A DNA stretch of 64,000 bases from Acetobacterium sp. KB-1 (GCF_003260995.1 NZ_CP030040.1:3512889-3576888); one strand, 5' to 3'; counted from the first letter of the stretch, positions 8,632 to 17,755 are shown. Numbers and translations are program-made. Notes: a model not told the origin generated them from the sequence alone.

Positions 8632-9426
8632 ATGAAGAGCGTTAAGAATTGGTTAGTGGTATTATTGGTAATGGGAATAATTATCAGCTTGGTATCAGGT
8701 TGTAGCAGTAAGGCTGACGGAGCGCAAGAGAAAGTTGCTGAAAGTCAAAGTCTCGCTGGTCAAATCTTGTTTGTGTACTGTGGGGCTGGCATGACCAAGC
8801 CTTTCGGGGAAATTGCCGATAAATTCAAAACAGAAACCGGTTGTGAAATGGAAGTTGTTTATGCCAATGCGGCCCAGCTTCAGAATCAGATTAAGACAAC
8901 TGGTGAAGGGGATTTGTTTATTGCCGGCTCCGCTGATGAATTGGCACCAGTTAAAGATTTTGTTACAAAAAGTAAAGAACTGGTCAAACACATCCCTGTA
9001 TTGGCTGTAAAAAGCGGAAACCCACTGGGAATTTCCGGCTTAAACGATCTAGCAAAAGAAGGGGTGGAAGTTGTGCTGGGTGATGGCGATGCCACGCCAA
9101 TTGGTAAGATTGCCAATAAAGCGTTAACAGATCTGGGGATTTTAAGCAATGTCAATGTCATTGCCCGGGCAGCCACAGCACCGGAAATATTTAATGCCCT
9201 GTCCGTTGATGAATGCGATGCGATTATTGTCTGGAAAGAAAATGTGACTGGTTCCGCCACCGAAATTGTCAAGACAACGGATCTGGATACCTATGTCAAA
9301 AAAGTTCCGGCGGCACAATTAAGCAGCAGTAAAAATACCGAAACACTGGATGCGTTTATGACATTCTTAGATTCGGATTCTGCAAAAGCGATATGGGAAA
9401 ACTATGGATACGAAGTAGTTAATTAA
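8632..9426 (+). CDS. ModA-like periplasmic/lipoprotein anion-binding component of ABC transporter
   Basis: 264 aa. Lipoprotein signal: a hydrophobic stretch ending in SLVSGC, so Cys near residue 23 would be lipidated. The mature part reads as a ModA/WtpA-type binding fold (LFVYCGAGMTKPFGEIADKF, GDLFIAGSADE, ATPIGKIANKAL, DAIIVWKEN), the class that binds molybdate or tungstate oxyanions. ATG 8632 is preferred over the overlapping GTG 8629 because GGAG at 8623-8626 is then 5 nt away. It is first in an operon with a permease, an ATPase, an HMA protein and ModD. Oxyanion specificity cannot be read from sequence; tungstate is plausible since acetogens use W or Mo formate dehydrogenases. Confidence 0.85.
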   Translation: MKSVKNWLVVLLVMGIIISLVSGCSSKADGAQEKVAESQSLAGQILFVYCGAGMTKPFGEIADKFKTETGCEMEVVYANAAQLQNQIKTTGEGDLFIAGSADELAPVKDFVTKSKELVKHIPVLAVKSGNPLGISGLNDLAKEGVEVVLGDGDATPIGKIANKALTDLGILSNVNVIARAATAPEIFNALSVDECDAIIVWKENVTGSATEIVKTTDLDTYVKKVPAAQLSSSKNTETLDAFMTFLDSDSAKAIWENYGYEVVN

Positions 9427-9434
9427 ACGATCTG

Positions 9435-10256
9435 ATGAGGGAACGATTTTCAGTATTTAGTTTATTTGAAATCATTACAATCGTCATTACGGTCATAGTT
9501 ATTAGCTTTACCTCAGTACTGATAGTGGCAATCGTCTTAAAAGGGTTACCCTATTTGGGTCAGGCATTTTATTCAGAAGAAGTGCAATTCGCTGTTAAAA
9601 TGAGCCTGTTCACCGCAAGTATATCCACAATCATTTGTATGGTGCTCGCCATTCCCACCGCATATGCATTAACACGGACTGCGTTTCCCTTTAAAAAACT
9701 GTGTCAGATGATGATTGAACTGCCATTATCGATGCCCTATCTGGTTTTGGGTCTTAGTTTATTAATTATTTTTTCGTCAGACTTTGGTAAGGCCCTTAAA
9801 GAGTTGGGATTTAAGGTTGTCTTTGATAAAAATGGTATCATTATTGCTCAAACCGTTGTCAATCTTCCCTATGTAGTCCGATTTATTCGGACCGCATTTG
9901 AGGAAGTTGATGAGCGACTGGAGTTTATTTCCGGCAGTCTGGGAGCGACGAAGTGGGAACGCTTCATAACCATTACCTTACCGCTATCCAAGAATGCCAT
10001 TATCACAACTATTATTTTAGCCTGGTCAAGGGGCCTCGGCGAATTTGGGGCGACGCTGATGTTAGTAGGAGCCACCCGGATGAAAACAGAAACCCTGACG
10101 ACATCCGTTTATTTAAATCTGGCAACCGGGGATACCGGTGCTTCCATGGCATCGGCAACAATTATTCTGATTATTTCGCTGATTTCTCTTTTTCTGACCA
10201 ACTGGATTGGCAGGAAAAATCCCCAGGAGAGCAGGATGAAGGACGTGAACCGATGA
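9435..10256 (+). CDS. modB: ModB-like ABC transporter permease
   Basis: 273 aa integral membrane protein with about six predicted hydrophobic segments. It carries the binding-protein-dependent permease EAA-type loop near residue 195 (GRGLGEFGATLMLVGATRM), which docks on the ATPase. The EFGAT sequence is typical of the ModB/WtpB/CysT group. The start lies 8 nt after the modA-like stop and has no clear Shine-Dalgarno, suggesting translational coupling. The stop overlaps the ATPase start (ATGA at 10253-10256). Confidence 0.88.
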   Translation: MRERFSVFSLFEIITIVITVIVISFTSVLIVAIVLKGLPYLGQAFYSEEVQFAVKMSLFTASISTIICMVLAIPTAYALTRTAFPFKKLCQMMIELPLSMPYLVLGLSLLIIFSSDFGKALKELGFKVVFDKNGIIIAQTVVNLPYVVRFIRTAFEEVDERLEFISGSLGATKWERFITITLPLSKNAIITTIILAWSRGLGEFGATLMLVGATRMKTETLTTSVYLNLATGDTGASMASATIILIISLISLFLTNWIGRKNPQESRMKDVNR

Positions 10257-11014
10257 TTAATACAATGGTTGAAATTAAAGACTACTCCATTAAATTAGGA
10301 ACCTTTCAATTGAATAATATCAATTTAAACATTCGTGAAAAAGAAATCTTTGCCGTGCTGGGCAGAACCGGATCAGGTAAAACTGTTCTGCTGGAGTCCG
10401 TGGCCGGTTTTTATCGGAAATTCTCTGGTGAAGTGTGCATTCAGGGAAAGCCGGTAGTCAAAATTCCTTTAGAGAGGCGGCAGATTGGTTTTGTTTATCA
10501 GGATTTCGGTCTGTTTCATCACATGTCTGTTTATGAGAATATTACTTATGGATTAAAAATTCAAAGAAAAGACAAGGCCTATAAAAAAGAAATGGCTGAT
10601 AAAATGGCTGAAATCTTGTCCATCGGCGATATCTTGAATCAGTATCCGGGAACCTTAAGTGGGGGTGAACGTCAAAGAACGGCCCTTGCCCGGGCACTGA
10701 TTCTTAATCCAAAATTGTTGTTGATGGATGAGCCCTTTTCATCCTTAGATCCGGCCACCAAAGAAATGATGTATCAGCAAATTAAAGAAATTCATAAACT
10801 ATTTGGCTGTACTATTTTATTTGTAACCCATGATTTTAATGAGGCGCAAGTAATGGCTGATCGGATTGGCATTATGGTTAAGGGTGAACTACGGGGGGTC
10901 CGTAAAAGTACGGACTTGTTTAAAAACTGTCAGGATCAGGAAGTTAACCAGTTTTTATTGGGACGATACGAGAAAGGAGGAGCCGTGCATGAAAGAGTTT
11001 GCTTTGCAGGTTGA
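10253..11014 (+). CDS. modC: ModC-like ABC transporter ATPase
   Basis: 253 aa. Walker A GRTGSGKT, Q-loop in VYQDFGLFHHM, signature LSGGERQR, Walker B LLLMDEPFSSLD, and the switch His in VTHDFNEA are all present. The protein ends soon after the ATPase core, so the C-terminal TOBE/Mop domain that binds molybdate in classical ModC is missing. Regulation by bound oxyanion would therefore have to come from elsewhere. The start at 10253 overlaps the permease stop by 4 nt. The open frame upstream of 10253 is only a shadow over modB. Confidence 0.9.
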   Translation: MINTMVEIKDYSIKLGTFQLNNINLNIREKEIFAVLGRTGSGKTVLLESVAGFYRKFSGEVCIQGKPVVKIPLERRQIGFVYQDFGLFHHMSVYENITYGLKIQRKDKAYKKEMADKMAEILSIGDILNQYPGTLSGGERQRTALARALILNPKLLLMDEPFSSLDPATKEMMYQQIKEIHKLFGCTILFVTHDFNEAQVMADRIGIMVKGELRGVRKSTDLFKNCQDQEVNQFLLGRYEKGGAVHERVCFAG

Positions 11015-11207
11015 GGGCATTATGTGCCCAAAATGTGTTAAAAAAATCAAAGAGACATTACTAAGTAAGGATGGTATTGATGATGTTGGGGTTAGTGCGG
11101 ATTTTACGACAGTAACGGTAAAACTAGATGAAAATAAAACGAATGCTTTACAGATTGGCAGTATTATTGAGAAAATAGAAGATAAATCATTTAAAATAAT
11201 CAATTGA
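10989..11207 (+). CDS. Small HMA-domain (CopZ-like) metal-binding protein
   Basis: 72 aa, a single ferredoxin-like heavy-metal-associated domain with MCPKC (CxxC) at residues 13-16. It opens within the last codons of modC, behind AAAGGAGG (10974-10981). HMA proteins carry Cu(I), Zn or similar soft metals to partner proteins. Its place inside a molybdate-type operon is unusual and may link Cu or thiol chemistry to Mo/W handling, but no partner P-type ATPase is nearby. Confidence 0.85.
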   Translation: MKEFALQVEGIMCPKCVKKIKETLLSKDGIDDVGVSADFTTVTVKLDENKTNALQIGSIIEKIEDKSFKIIN

Positions 11208-11221
11208 ACATGGGGGAAGAT

Positions 11222-12067
11222 ATGGCGTTTATAGCAATTAATGAAATCGACCGGCTGATTAATGAGGATGTTCCTTATATTGACTTGACCAGCTGGACAC
11301 TGGGGATCAGAGAGCAGGAGGCTCGGATTACTTATTTTACACGAGAAGACGCGGTTGTGTGCGGAACCGAAGAGGTGCGAGCGGTTTTTGATCGGATGCA
11401 TATTGAGATGGATCATATGGTTGTTTCCGGAGAGAAGATTACCGCTGGTTCAGAGCTGATCACAGGAATCGGTCGGGCTGAGGATTTGCATATGGCCTGG
11501 AAAGTAGGACAGAATATTCTGGATAATTGTTCGGGAATCGCAACAAAAACACGAAAAATGGTAGATGTTGTTAAATCTTATAACCCGAATATGGCCGTTC
11601 TGACAACCCGAAAGGGTTTTCCCGGGACCAAAACCCTGGCGACCAAAGCCATTATGGCGGGTGGCGCCATGCCTCATCGGTTGGGTTTGTCTGAAACCAT
11701 TCTTGTTTTTAAACAGCATCTGAATTTTATCGGTGGATTTGAGGGTTTGATCGACAAACTTCCGCAAATAAAAGCGGAATGTTGTGAAAAGAAAATCATT
11801 GTTGAAGCAACAACGCTGGAGCAGGCAGTTAGTCTTTGTCAGGCTGGAGTAGACGGCATCCAGTTTGACAAAATGAGTGCAGAAGAGCTGACTGGGGCAG
11901 TGGAACGTTTAAGAAAAGAGTTTCCATCCGGTATTTTATTGGCGGCCGGCGGAATCAACGAGACGAATATTTCAAAATATGCCCAAACAAATGTAAATGG
12001 GATCATTACAACCAGTTTATACAGTGCCAAGCCCATTGATATTGGTGTTAAAATAGACAGAAATTAA
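11222..12067 (+). CDS. modD: ModD-like protein (NadC-type phosphoribosyltransferase fold)
   Basis: 281 aa. Homologous to quinolinate phosphoribosyltransferase (NadC) but of the ModD type found in molybdate transport operons. TTRKGFPGTKTLATKAIMAGG and the C-terminal AAGGINETNISKYAQTNVNGI match the NadC/ModD phosphate-binding blocks. ATG 11222 follows GGGGGAAGA; an in-frame TTG at 11204 has no ribosome site. The reaction of ModD is not established. It sits between the HMA protein and a C_GCAxxG_C_C protein in the same operon. Confidence 0.85.
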   Translation: MAFIAINEIDRLINEDVPYIDLTSWTLGIREQEARITYFTREDAVVCGTEEVRAVFDRMHIEMDHMVVSGEKITAGSELITGIGRAEDLHMAWKVGQNILDNCSGIATKTRKMVDVVKSYNPNMAVLTTRKGFPGTKTLATKAIMAGGAMPHRLGLSETILVFKQHLNFIGGFEGLIDKLPQIKAECCEKKIIVEATTLEQAVSLCQAGVDGIQFDKMSAEELTGAVERLRKEFPSGILLAAGGINETNISKYAQTNVNGIITTSLYSAKPIDIGVKIDRN

Positions 12068-12148
12068 AAGTACTTACACATTGAAACCAGAAAAATTGGA
12101 GTAAGCATTTTTAAAAAAGTTCTAAGAAGGAAAGGCATGATAGATTAA

Positions 12149-12646
12149 ATGAGACATCAAACAAAAGAAAAGACATCATTAAACGACAACCAGAGAAAAA
12201 CGCATTCTGAAATAGCCCGGAACCTTTTTAGGCAAGGGTATAATTGTTCACAGTCTGTTTTTCTGGCGTTTTGTGATGAATGTGGATTGGCGTTTGAAAC
12301 GGCTGCCAAATTAAGCTCATCTTTTGGTGCCGGAATGGGGCGGCTCCGGGAGGTTTGTGGTGCAGTCACGGGGATGTTTATGGTCGCAGGGCTCCTCTAC
12401 GGCTACACCGATCCAGAAGACCAGAGCGGCAAAGCAGAGCATTATCAGCGGATTCAATTGCTTGCAAAGGCGTTTGAAGATCAGAATCACACGATTATCT
12501 GCCGGGAGCTTTTGGGACTTGAAAAAGGAAAAGACAACCCAACGCCGGAACAGCGGACAGAAGCATATTATGCGAATCGTCCCTGTGAATCATTGGTGGG
12601 AATGGCGGCAGAAATTATGGAAAAATACATTAACGAAGAAAATTAA
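12149..12646 (+). CDS. C_GCAxxG_C_C family putative redox protein
   Basis: 165 aa. It shows the family signature: Cys33 (YNCSQ), a Gly-rich FGAGMGRL block, CGAVTG at 70-75, and two further Cys near 118 (IICRE) and 145 (RPCES). Members are small, probably redox-active proteins, often near selenium, molybdenum or transport genes; no reaction is established. AGGAAAGG lies about 14 nt upstream of ATG 12149, rather far. It is likely the last gene of the molybdate-type operon, before the hairpin at 12735. Confidence 0.75.
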   Translation: MRHQTKEKTSLNDNQRKTHSEIARNLFRQGYNCSQSVFLAFCDECGLAFETAAKLSSSFGAGMGRLREVCGAVTGMFMVAGLLYGYTDPEDQSGKAEHYQRIQLLAKAFEDQNHTIICRELLGLEKGKDNPTPEQRTEAYYANRPCESLVGMAAEIMEKYINEEN

Positions 12647-12734
12647 AAATCCTTTGCTGGGTATCAATTATAACGCGGATCAGTTGGATAAAGAAATATT
12701 TAATAAGGTAGTTATTATTAAAGTATGAGAAAAG

Positions 12735-12785
12735 CCGGAAAATCAGGTTAAGCGCTAGGGCCACCTGAATAATCCGGTTTTTTTG
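12735..12785 (+). terminator. Intrinsic terminator after the molybdate-type operon; 12647-13014 otherwise noncoding
   Basis: CCGG..TCAGGT pairs with ACCTGA..ATCCGG and is followed by seven T residues (12778-12784). The rest of the 368-nt gap up to the ArsR gene holds only AT-rich sequence and the ArsR promoter. Confidence 0.75.
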
Positions 12786-12945
12786 TTATCTTCGAAAAAT
12801 GACTCACACCAGTGCTTAAATCCATTTTGAATATTGATACTCAGAGCTTAAATAGGATTTTTAAAAAAGCTCGTTTAGATTAACAGAGTGTTTAAAGATT
12901 CTAAATAATGGTATATAAGTAAAATTAATAAAATTAAAAAAACAC

Positions 12946-12973
12946 TTGACATATTAATATGTTATAATATAAT
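12946..12973 (+). promoter_or_regulatory. Promoter with palindromic operator for arsR-CoADR operon
   Basis: TTGACA (12946-12951), 16-nt spacer, TATAAT (12968-12973). The perfect 12-bp palindrome CATATTAATATG (12950-12961) overlaps the -35 and spacer, where an ArsR-type repressor would occlude polymerase. The adjacent ArsR protein is the obvious candidate; autoregulation is inference. Confidence 0.7.
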
Positions 12974-13014
12974 GGTATTGACATTATCTTAACAGAGTTG
13001 ATTGGAGAAATCTA

Positions 13015-13302
13015 ATGGAAATGAAACCGAAAGATTGTGATGAACAGGCTGAAATATTAAAAATTTTAGGAAATCCGATTCGATTATGTATTGCCAGAGG
13101 TTTAATAAAAAAGGGCAGTTGTAATGTGACTTATATGGAAGAATGTCTTGGGGTATCACAATCATCGATTTCTCAACACTTGTCAAAATTAAAAAGTGCT
13201 GGGATCGTTAAAGGATACCGTTCCGGAACTGAAATTTATTATGAAGTAGTATCAGAAAGTGCAAAAAAAATAATTAATGCAATATACGAGGAGGAAAATT
13301 GA
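13015..13302 (+). CDS. ArsR/SmtB-family transcriptional repressor, probably thiol/sulfur-responsive
   Basis: 95 aa winged-helix regulator. LKILGNPIRL near the N-terminus and the recognition helix SQSSISQHLSKLKSAGIV are typical ArsR. There are Cys at 8, 25, 36 and 44, including CNVTYMEEC in the segment before the HTH. That fits persulfide or sulfane-sulfur sensors of the SqrR/BigR type better than the ELCVCDL As(III) site. It overlaps by one base the CoA-disulfide reductase/rhodanese fusion gene, which handles sulfane sulfur, supporting that reading. Ligand identity is inference. Confidence 0.85.
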   Translation: MEMKPKDCDEQAEILKILGNPIRLCIARGLIKKGSCNVTYMEECLGVSQSSISQHLSKLKSAGIVKGYRSGTEIYYEVVSESAKKIINAIYEEEN

Positions 13303-15830
13303 TGAAAAAGATTTTGATTGTTGGAGGCGTTGCCGGTGGTGCGACTGCTGCTGCCAGATTGCGACGTTTAAGTGAAGAAGATGAGATTATTCTGTTTGAA
13401 CGGGATGAATATATTTCTTTTGCCAACTGTGGTTTACCCTATTACATTGGGGATGTGATTAAAGATCGCAAGAAATTATTGGTTCAAACCGTCGATGGTA
13501 TGTCTAAACGCTTTAATTTGGATATCAGAAATTTTAGTGAGGTCGTTGCGATTGACCCGGTTGCTAAAACTGTCGAAGTGAAAAATCATCAAACAGGAAA
13601 AACATACAACGAAAGCTATGATAAGTTGATTCTATCCCCCGGGGCAAAACCGATTGCACCACCGATTCCCGGATTGTCAGAAGCAAAAAATATTTTAACG
13701 CTAAGAAATATTCCGGACACAGATAAGATTAAAGCGGTTGTTGATAGCGGCAAGGTAAGACGGGCTGTTGTTATCGGCGGTGGTTTTATTGGTGTCGAAA
13801 TGGCCGAAAATCTGCAAGAACTGGGTGCCAATGTAACCTTGGTGGAAAAAATGAACCAGGTCTTAAAACCCCTGGATTTTGAAATGGCGCAACTGGTGCA
13901 TCAGGAAATCAATGCTAATTGTGTAAATCTGATTTTAGGAGATGGGGTCGATCATTTCCAAAAACAGGGCAGTGAAGTCGTTCTGGAAAGTGGTCGCGTA
14001 CTGGAGGCCGATCTGGTCATTTTAGCTATTGGTGTGGTTCCCGATAATATGCTTGCCAAACAGGCAAATCTCAAGTGCGGGCTCCGTGGTCATATTGTCA
14101 CGACACAAAACTACGAGGTACTCAGCGGGGTAGATGAGAGTGTTTATTCGGATATCTTTGCTATTGGTGATGCCATTGAAGTTAAAGATTTTGTGACTAA
14201 GGATCAAACCGCCATTCCACTGGCGTGGCCTGCTAACCGACAGGGGCGGGTTGTAGCGGATTACATCAATGGAAAAACAATTAAAAATTTTGGAATCCAG
14301 GGAACTGCGGTAGCAAAAGTATTTAATAAAACCATTGCTTCAACGGGAAATAATGCGGTACAACTGGATATGAAGAAAATTGACTATCAAATTGTGATGG
14401 CCCATCGTGCCAATCACGCGGGTTATTATCCTCATGCAACCAATATTGCCTTAAAGTTGCTTTACGATCCTAAAACGCTCAGCATTCTGGGGGCTCAGGC
14501 CGTTGGACAGGAAGGAACCGAAAAACGAATCGATGTGATTGCATCAGCCATGAAAATGGGGGCTACCGTTCTTGATCTTCAAGATTTTGAGCTTTGTTAT
14601 GCACCACCTTTTTCATCAGCCAAGGATCCGGCTAACATTCTCGGTTATATTGCAGAAAACATTGAAGATGGGGTATACAAAACCGTTGAATGGCACGAAA
14701 TTGATGCAATTGTCGAAAAAGGCGGATTTTTGCTGGATGTGCGCTCACCAGTCGAAGTCAGTGCGGGTGCCATTAAAGGTTCTGTCAATATTGAGTTGGA
14801 TAGTTTAAGAGATCGTATTGCTGAGATTCCCATTTCAAAGGATACACCCATCTATGTCACCTGCCAGGTCGGTCAACGTGCTTATCTTGCCATCCGAATA
14901 TTAAAGGGTAATGGCTTTACCAACATCTATAACTTGTCTGGTGGATATAGTACATACCGAACCGCTCATTACAAGTTGGCGGAGTTGGATTTTAATATTG
15001 GGGCGTGTATCGTTAAAAAAGTTGACTCAGATGACGGTGATGTTGACCAGGGCGGAAGAGGAAGTGATGGTGAGCAGGGTGGAACCGGAAATGATGTGAT
15101 TAAAAAAAAAGTTGATGTAACTGGACTCCAATGCCCGGGGCCACTGATGGCCACTTATGACGCCATAAAAAGTGTCGAATCCGGTGATCTGGTTCAGATT
15201 ATTGCCACTGATTTTGGATTTGTCAGTGACATAAAAAGCTGGTGTGAAACCAATGGACATACGCTGGTTTCTCAGGAGACAAAAGGGAAAAGCTATATTA
15301 GCATTATTAGAAAAGGTAGCGAGGGTGAAGCCTGTAGTTTGATGCCGGCGATATCGACTCAAAAAAATGCAACGTTGGTGGTTTTTAGTGGTGAGTTGGA
15401 CAAGGTGCTGGCATCAATGATTATTGCACAGGGTGCGGCAGCCCAAGGAAAAAATGTGACCCTGTTTTTCACCTTTTGGGGACTTAATGCACTGCGAAAA
15501 AGAGATGGAAAAGGCCGCAACAAGACCTTTGTTGAAAAAATGTTTGGTGCAATGATGCCCAAAGGCGCGGGCAGATTGCCACTTTCGATGATGAACATGC
15601 TCGGCGCAGGACCAGCTATGATCAAAGGCATTATGAAGAAGAAACATGTCGATGATTTGGATACCATGATTAAAAAAGCTCAAAATGCCGGAGTTCGTTT
15701 TATCGCCTGTACCATGAGTATGGATCTGATGGGGATTAAAGAAGAAGAGCTTATTGACGGGATTGAATATGCCGGGGTAGGAACTTACATCGCCAGCAAT
15801 GAAAATGCCGGGACAACCTTATTTGTCTGA
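13302..15830 (+). CDS. CoA-disulfide reductase-rhodanese-TusA-DsrE/F four-domain fusion
   Basis: 842 aa. (i) Residues 1-445: FAD/NAD(P)-dependent CoA-disulfide reductase/NADH oxidase type, with GGVAGGATAAARLRRL at the FAD site and the redox Cys in SFANCGLPYY. (ii) About 460-555: rhodanese with the persulfide loop CQVGQRA. (iii) About 605-680: TusA-like, VDVTGLQCPGPLMAT. (iv) About 690-842: DsrE/F/peroxiredoxin-like domain (ATLVVFSGELDKVLASMIIA). A Gly/Asp/Glu-rich linker separates (ii) and (iii). Together these could relay sulfane sulfur: rhodanese to TusA to DsrE, with reduction by the flavin domain. ATG 13302 follows GAGGAGGAAAATT and overlaps the ArsR stop, so the regulator and fusion are coupled. 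Confidence 0.9.
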   Translation: MKKILIVGGVAGGATAAARLRRLSEEDEIILFERDEYISFANCGLPYYIGDVIKDRKKLLVQTVDGMSKRFNLDIRNFSEVVAIDPVAKTVEVKNHQTGKTYNESYDKLILSPGAKPIAPPIPGLSEAKNILTLRNIPDTDKIKAVVDSGKVRRAVVIGGGFIGVEMAENLQELGANVTLVEKMNQVLKPLDFEMAQLVHQEINANCVNLILGDGVDHFQKQGSEVVLESGRVLEADLVILAIGVVPDNMLAKQANLKCGLRGHIVTTQNYEVLSGVDESVYSDIFAIGDAIEVKDFVTKDQTAIPLAWPANRQGRVVADYINGKTIKNFGIQGTAVAKVFNKTIASTGNNAVQLDMKKIDYQIVMAHRANHAGYYPHATNIALKLLYDPKTLSILGAQAVGQEGTEKRIDVIASAMKMGATVLDLQDFELCYAPPFSSAKDPANILGYIAENIEDGVYKTVEWHEIDAIVEKGGFLLDVRSPVEVSAGAIKGSVNIELDSLRDRIAEIPISKDTPIYVTCQVGQRAYLAIRILKGNGFTNIYNLSGGYSTYRTAHYKLAELDFNIGACIVKKVDSDDGDVDQGGRGSDGEQGGTGNDVIKKKVDVTGLQCPGPLMATYDAIKSVESGDLVQIIATDFGFVSDIKSWCETNGHTLVSQETKGKSYISIIRKGSEGEACSLMPAISTQKNATLVVFSGELDKVLASMIIAQGAAAQGKNVTLFFTFWGLNALRKRDGKGRNKTFVEKMFGAMMPKGAGRLPLSMMNMLGAGPAMIKGIMKKKHVDDLDTMIKKAQNAGVRFIACTMSMDLMGIKEEELIDGIEYAGVGTYIASNENAGTTLFV

Positions 15831-15865
15831 TTTAAGCACTTTAATTAGCTAACATAAGAATACAT

Positions 15866-15900
15866 AAAAAGGATTGAAGTTTAACTTTAGTCCTTTTTTA
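15866..15900 (+). terminator. Intrinsic terminator after CoADR fusion
   Basis: A 15-bp stem (15866-15880 with 15884-15898, two G-T wobbles) ends in a T run. The remaining ~200 nt to sufC hold a TTGACA at 16042 but no convincing -10. Confidence 0.75.
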
Positions 15901-16101
15901 GGTTGATGGCCCTTTAACATTTGGTACAGTTAAAAAATATGAATTTTGTTTTTTATATTTCAGTTAGAAATATATCCAAACGAAGTAATAAGTGGTAAAA
16001 TAAAAAGTGAAAATAAGAAGTGTCTGGAAAATGCCTTTGCATTGACAAACAAAAACCATGATTAGCTTAAAAACTTTGAAAGAAAAAGGTAAGGAGAAAA
16101 A

Positions 16102-16830
16102 ATGCTAAAGCTTGAAAACATTTCATTTGAAGTTGAAAATGAGAAAGAAATTTTAAAAAATGTCAACCTAACCATTGAAAAAGGGAAATTTATCGCCATC
16201 ACTGGACCAAATGGCGGCGGGAAGTCGACGCTGGCCCGAATTATTTCTGGTGTTTTAAAACCAACCCGAGGGAAAATCACCTTTTATGGTGAAGATATCA
16301 CTGATTTATCGATTACCGAACGAGCCCAAAAAGGGATCAGTTTCGGTTTTCAACAACCGATCCGCTTTAAAGGGATTACTGTTCATGATCTGATCAATAT
16401 TGCCAAAGGAGAAGATCTTTCAGCTCTGGAAGCAAGTCATTATTTATCGGAAGTGGGTCTTTGTGCCAAGGATTACATCCACCGGGAGTTGGATGATAAA
16501 CTGTCCGGGGGCGAAATCAAACGGATTGAAATTGCGACGATCATCGCTCGAGATACCGCATTATCTATTTTTGATGAACCGGAAGCGGGCATTGACTTAT
16601 GGAGTTTTAATCATTTAATTGATGTTTTTATGAAGATTCATAAAAACAAAGAGAAATCAATTGTTATCATTTCCCATCAGGAGCGTATCCTGGATGTGGC
16701 AGATGAGATCATTGCGATGGTTGACGGAGCAATAATTGTGCGAGGCGCCAAGGAAAGTGTATTGCCGGAATTGCTCCATTGTGAAAATCCTGAAAATTGT
16801 GCATATTGCCAGGATATCGTGGAGGCATAA
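16102..16830 (+). CDS. sufC: SufC-like Fe-S assembly ATPase
   Basis: 242 aa ABC-type ATPase: Walker A GPNGGGKST, Q-loop in FGFQQPIRFKG, signature LSGGEIKR, Walker B ALSIFDEPEAGID, switch His in ISHQE. These SufC-specific blocks and the following sufB make it the ATPase of an Fe-S scaffold rather than a transporter. The C-terminus carries CENPENCAYC, a Cys cluster absent from classical SufC but common in the compact SufCB pairs of anaerobes. AAGGAG precedes ATG 16102. The partner gene starts 4 nt after the stop. Confidence 0.85.
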   Translation: MLKLENISFEVENEKEILKNVNLTIEKGKFIAITGPNGGGKSTLARIISGVLKPTRGKITFYGEDITDLSITERAQKGISFGFQQPIRFKGITVHDLINIAKGEDLSALEASHYLSEVGLCAKDYIHRELDDKLSGGEIKRIEIATIIARDTALSIFDEPEAGIDLWSFNHLIDVFMKIHKNKEKSIVIISHQERILDVADEIIAMVDGAIIVRGAKESVLPELLHCENPENCAYCQDIVEA

Positions 16831-16834
16831 AGAA

Positions 16835-17755
16835 ATGAATGAGATAGCAAAAAAATTACTAAAAGACGTGACGGGGCTGGAAGACATGCCTAAAGGTGCC
16901 TACAATATTCGTGAAAACAGTAAAACGGTATCCAGACAGTCCAGTGAAAACATCGAAATTGTAGGAAAAGAAGACAAGTCCGGGATTGACATTATCGTTA
17001 AACCCAATACTAAATCCGAAAGCGTTTTTATACCGGCTTTGGTTTCTTGTGGTGGGGTTTCGGACCTTGTTTATAATGATTTTTTTATTGGAGAAAATGC
17101 CGATATCACGATTATTGCAGGATGTGGTGTCAGTACTGGCGATAGCTGTGATGGTTCTGAGCATAATGGGATTCATCGATTTTTTCTGGGTAAAAATTCC
17201 CGAGTCCGATATGTAGAAAAGCACATCGGTGTGGGAACCGGCACTGGAAAACGGGTTATTGATCCGGTAACAGAGGTGGTGCAGGAAGAAAACAGTTATA
17301 TGGAAATGGAAACTACCCAAATCAAAGGGGTCGATTCCACCAGACGGTTTACCAAGGCGAACCTGAAAGTGGGCGCTACCCTTGTGATTAAAGAAAAACT
17401 GATGACCCATGGGGAACAATTTGCAGAATCAAAATTTGAAGTGGATATGGATGGGGAAGATTCCCGTGTGAACCTTATATCGCGTTCCGTTGCCCGGGAT
17501 TATTCAAGGCAAACCTTTATCTCGAAAATAAGCGGGAATACCCGATGTATGGGTCACTCCGAATGTGATGCCATTATCATGGATCATGGCGTGGTGAGTG
17601 CGATCCCGGAAATCACGGCTAATAGTCTGGATGCAGCCCTGATTCATGAAGCTGCCATTGGTAAAATTGCCGGAGAGCAGATCATTAAGCTTATGACTCT
17701 GGGTCTCACAGAAAGCGAAGCAGAAGCAAAAATTATTGATGGTTTTTTAAATTAA
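16835..17755 (+). CDS. sufB: SufB/SufD-like Fe-S scaffold protein
   Basis: 306 aa, shorter than classical SufB (~470), with the beta-helix core and C-terminal helical block: RCMGHSECDAIIMDHG, then IPEITANSLDAALIHEAAIGKIAGEQ. It pairs with the upstream SufC-like ATPase to form a minimal two-gene SUF system without SufD, SufS or SufU, as in many archaea and clostridia. GGAGG (16821-16825) lies inside the sufC end, 9 nt before ATG 16835. A terminator follows. Confidence 0.85.
   Translation: MNEIAKKLLKDVTGLEDMPKGAYNIRENSKTVSRQSSENIEIVGKEDKSGIDIIVKPNTKSESVFIPALVSCGGVSDLVYNDFFIGENADITIIAGCGVSTGDSCDGSEHNGIHRFFLGKNSRVRYVEKHIGVGTGTGKRVIDPVTEVVQEENSYMEMETTQIKGVDSTRRFTKANLKVGATLVIKEKLMTHGEQFAESKFEVDMDGEDSRVNLISRSVARDYSRQTFISKISGNTRCMGHSECDAIIMDHGVVSAIPEITANSLDAALIHEAAIGKIAGEQIIKLMTLGLTESEAEAKIIDGFLN

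Noticed and set aside
9953-10252. N-terminal extension of modC
   Set aside because: It overlaps modB entirely out of frame; ATGA overlap at 10253 is the real start.
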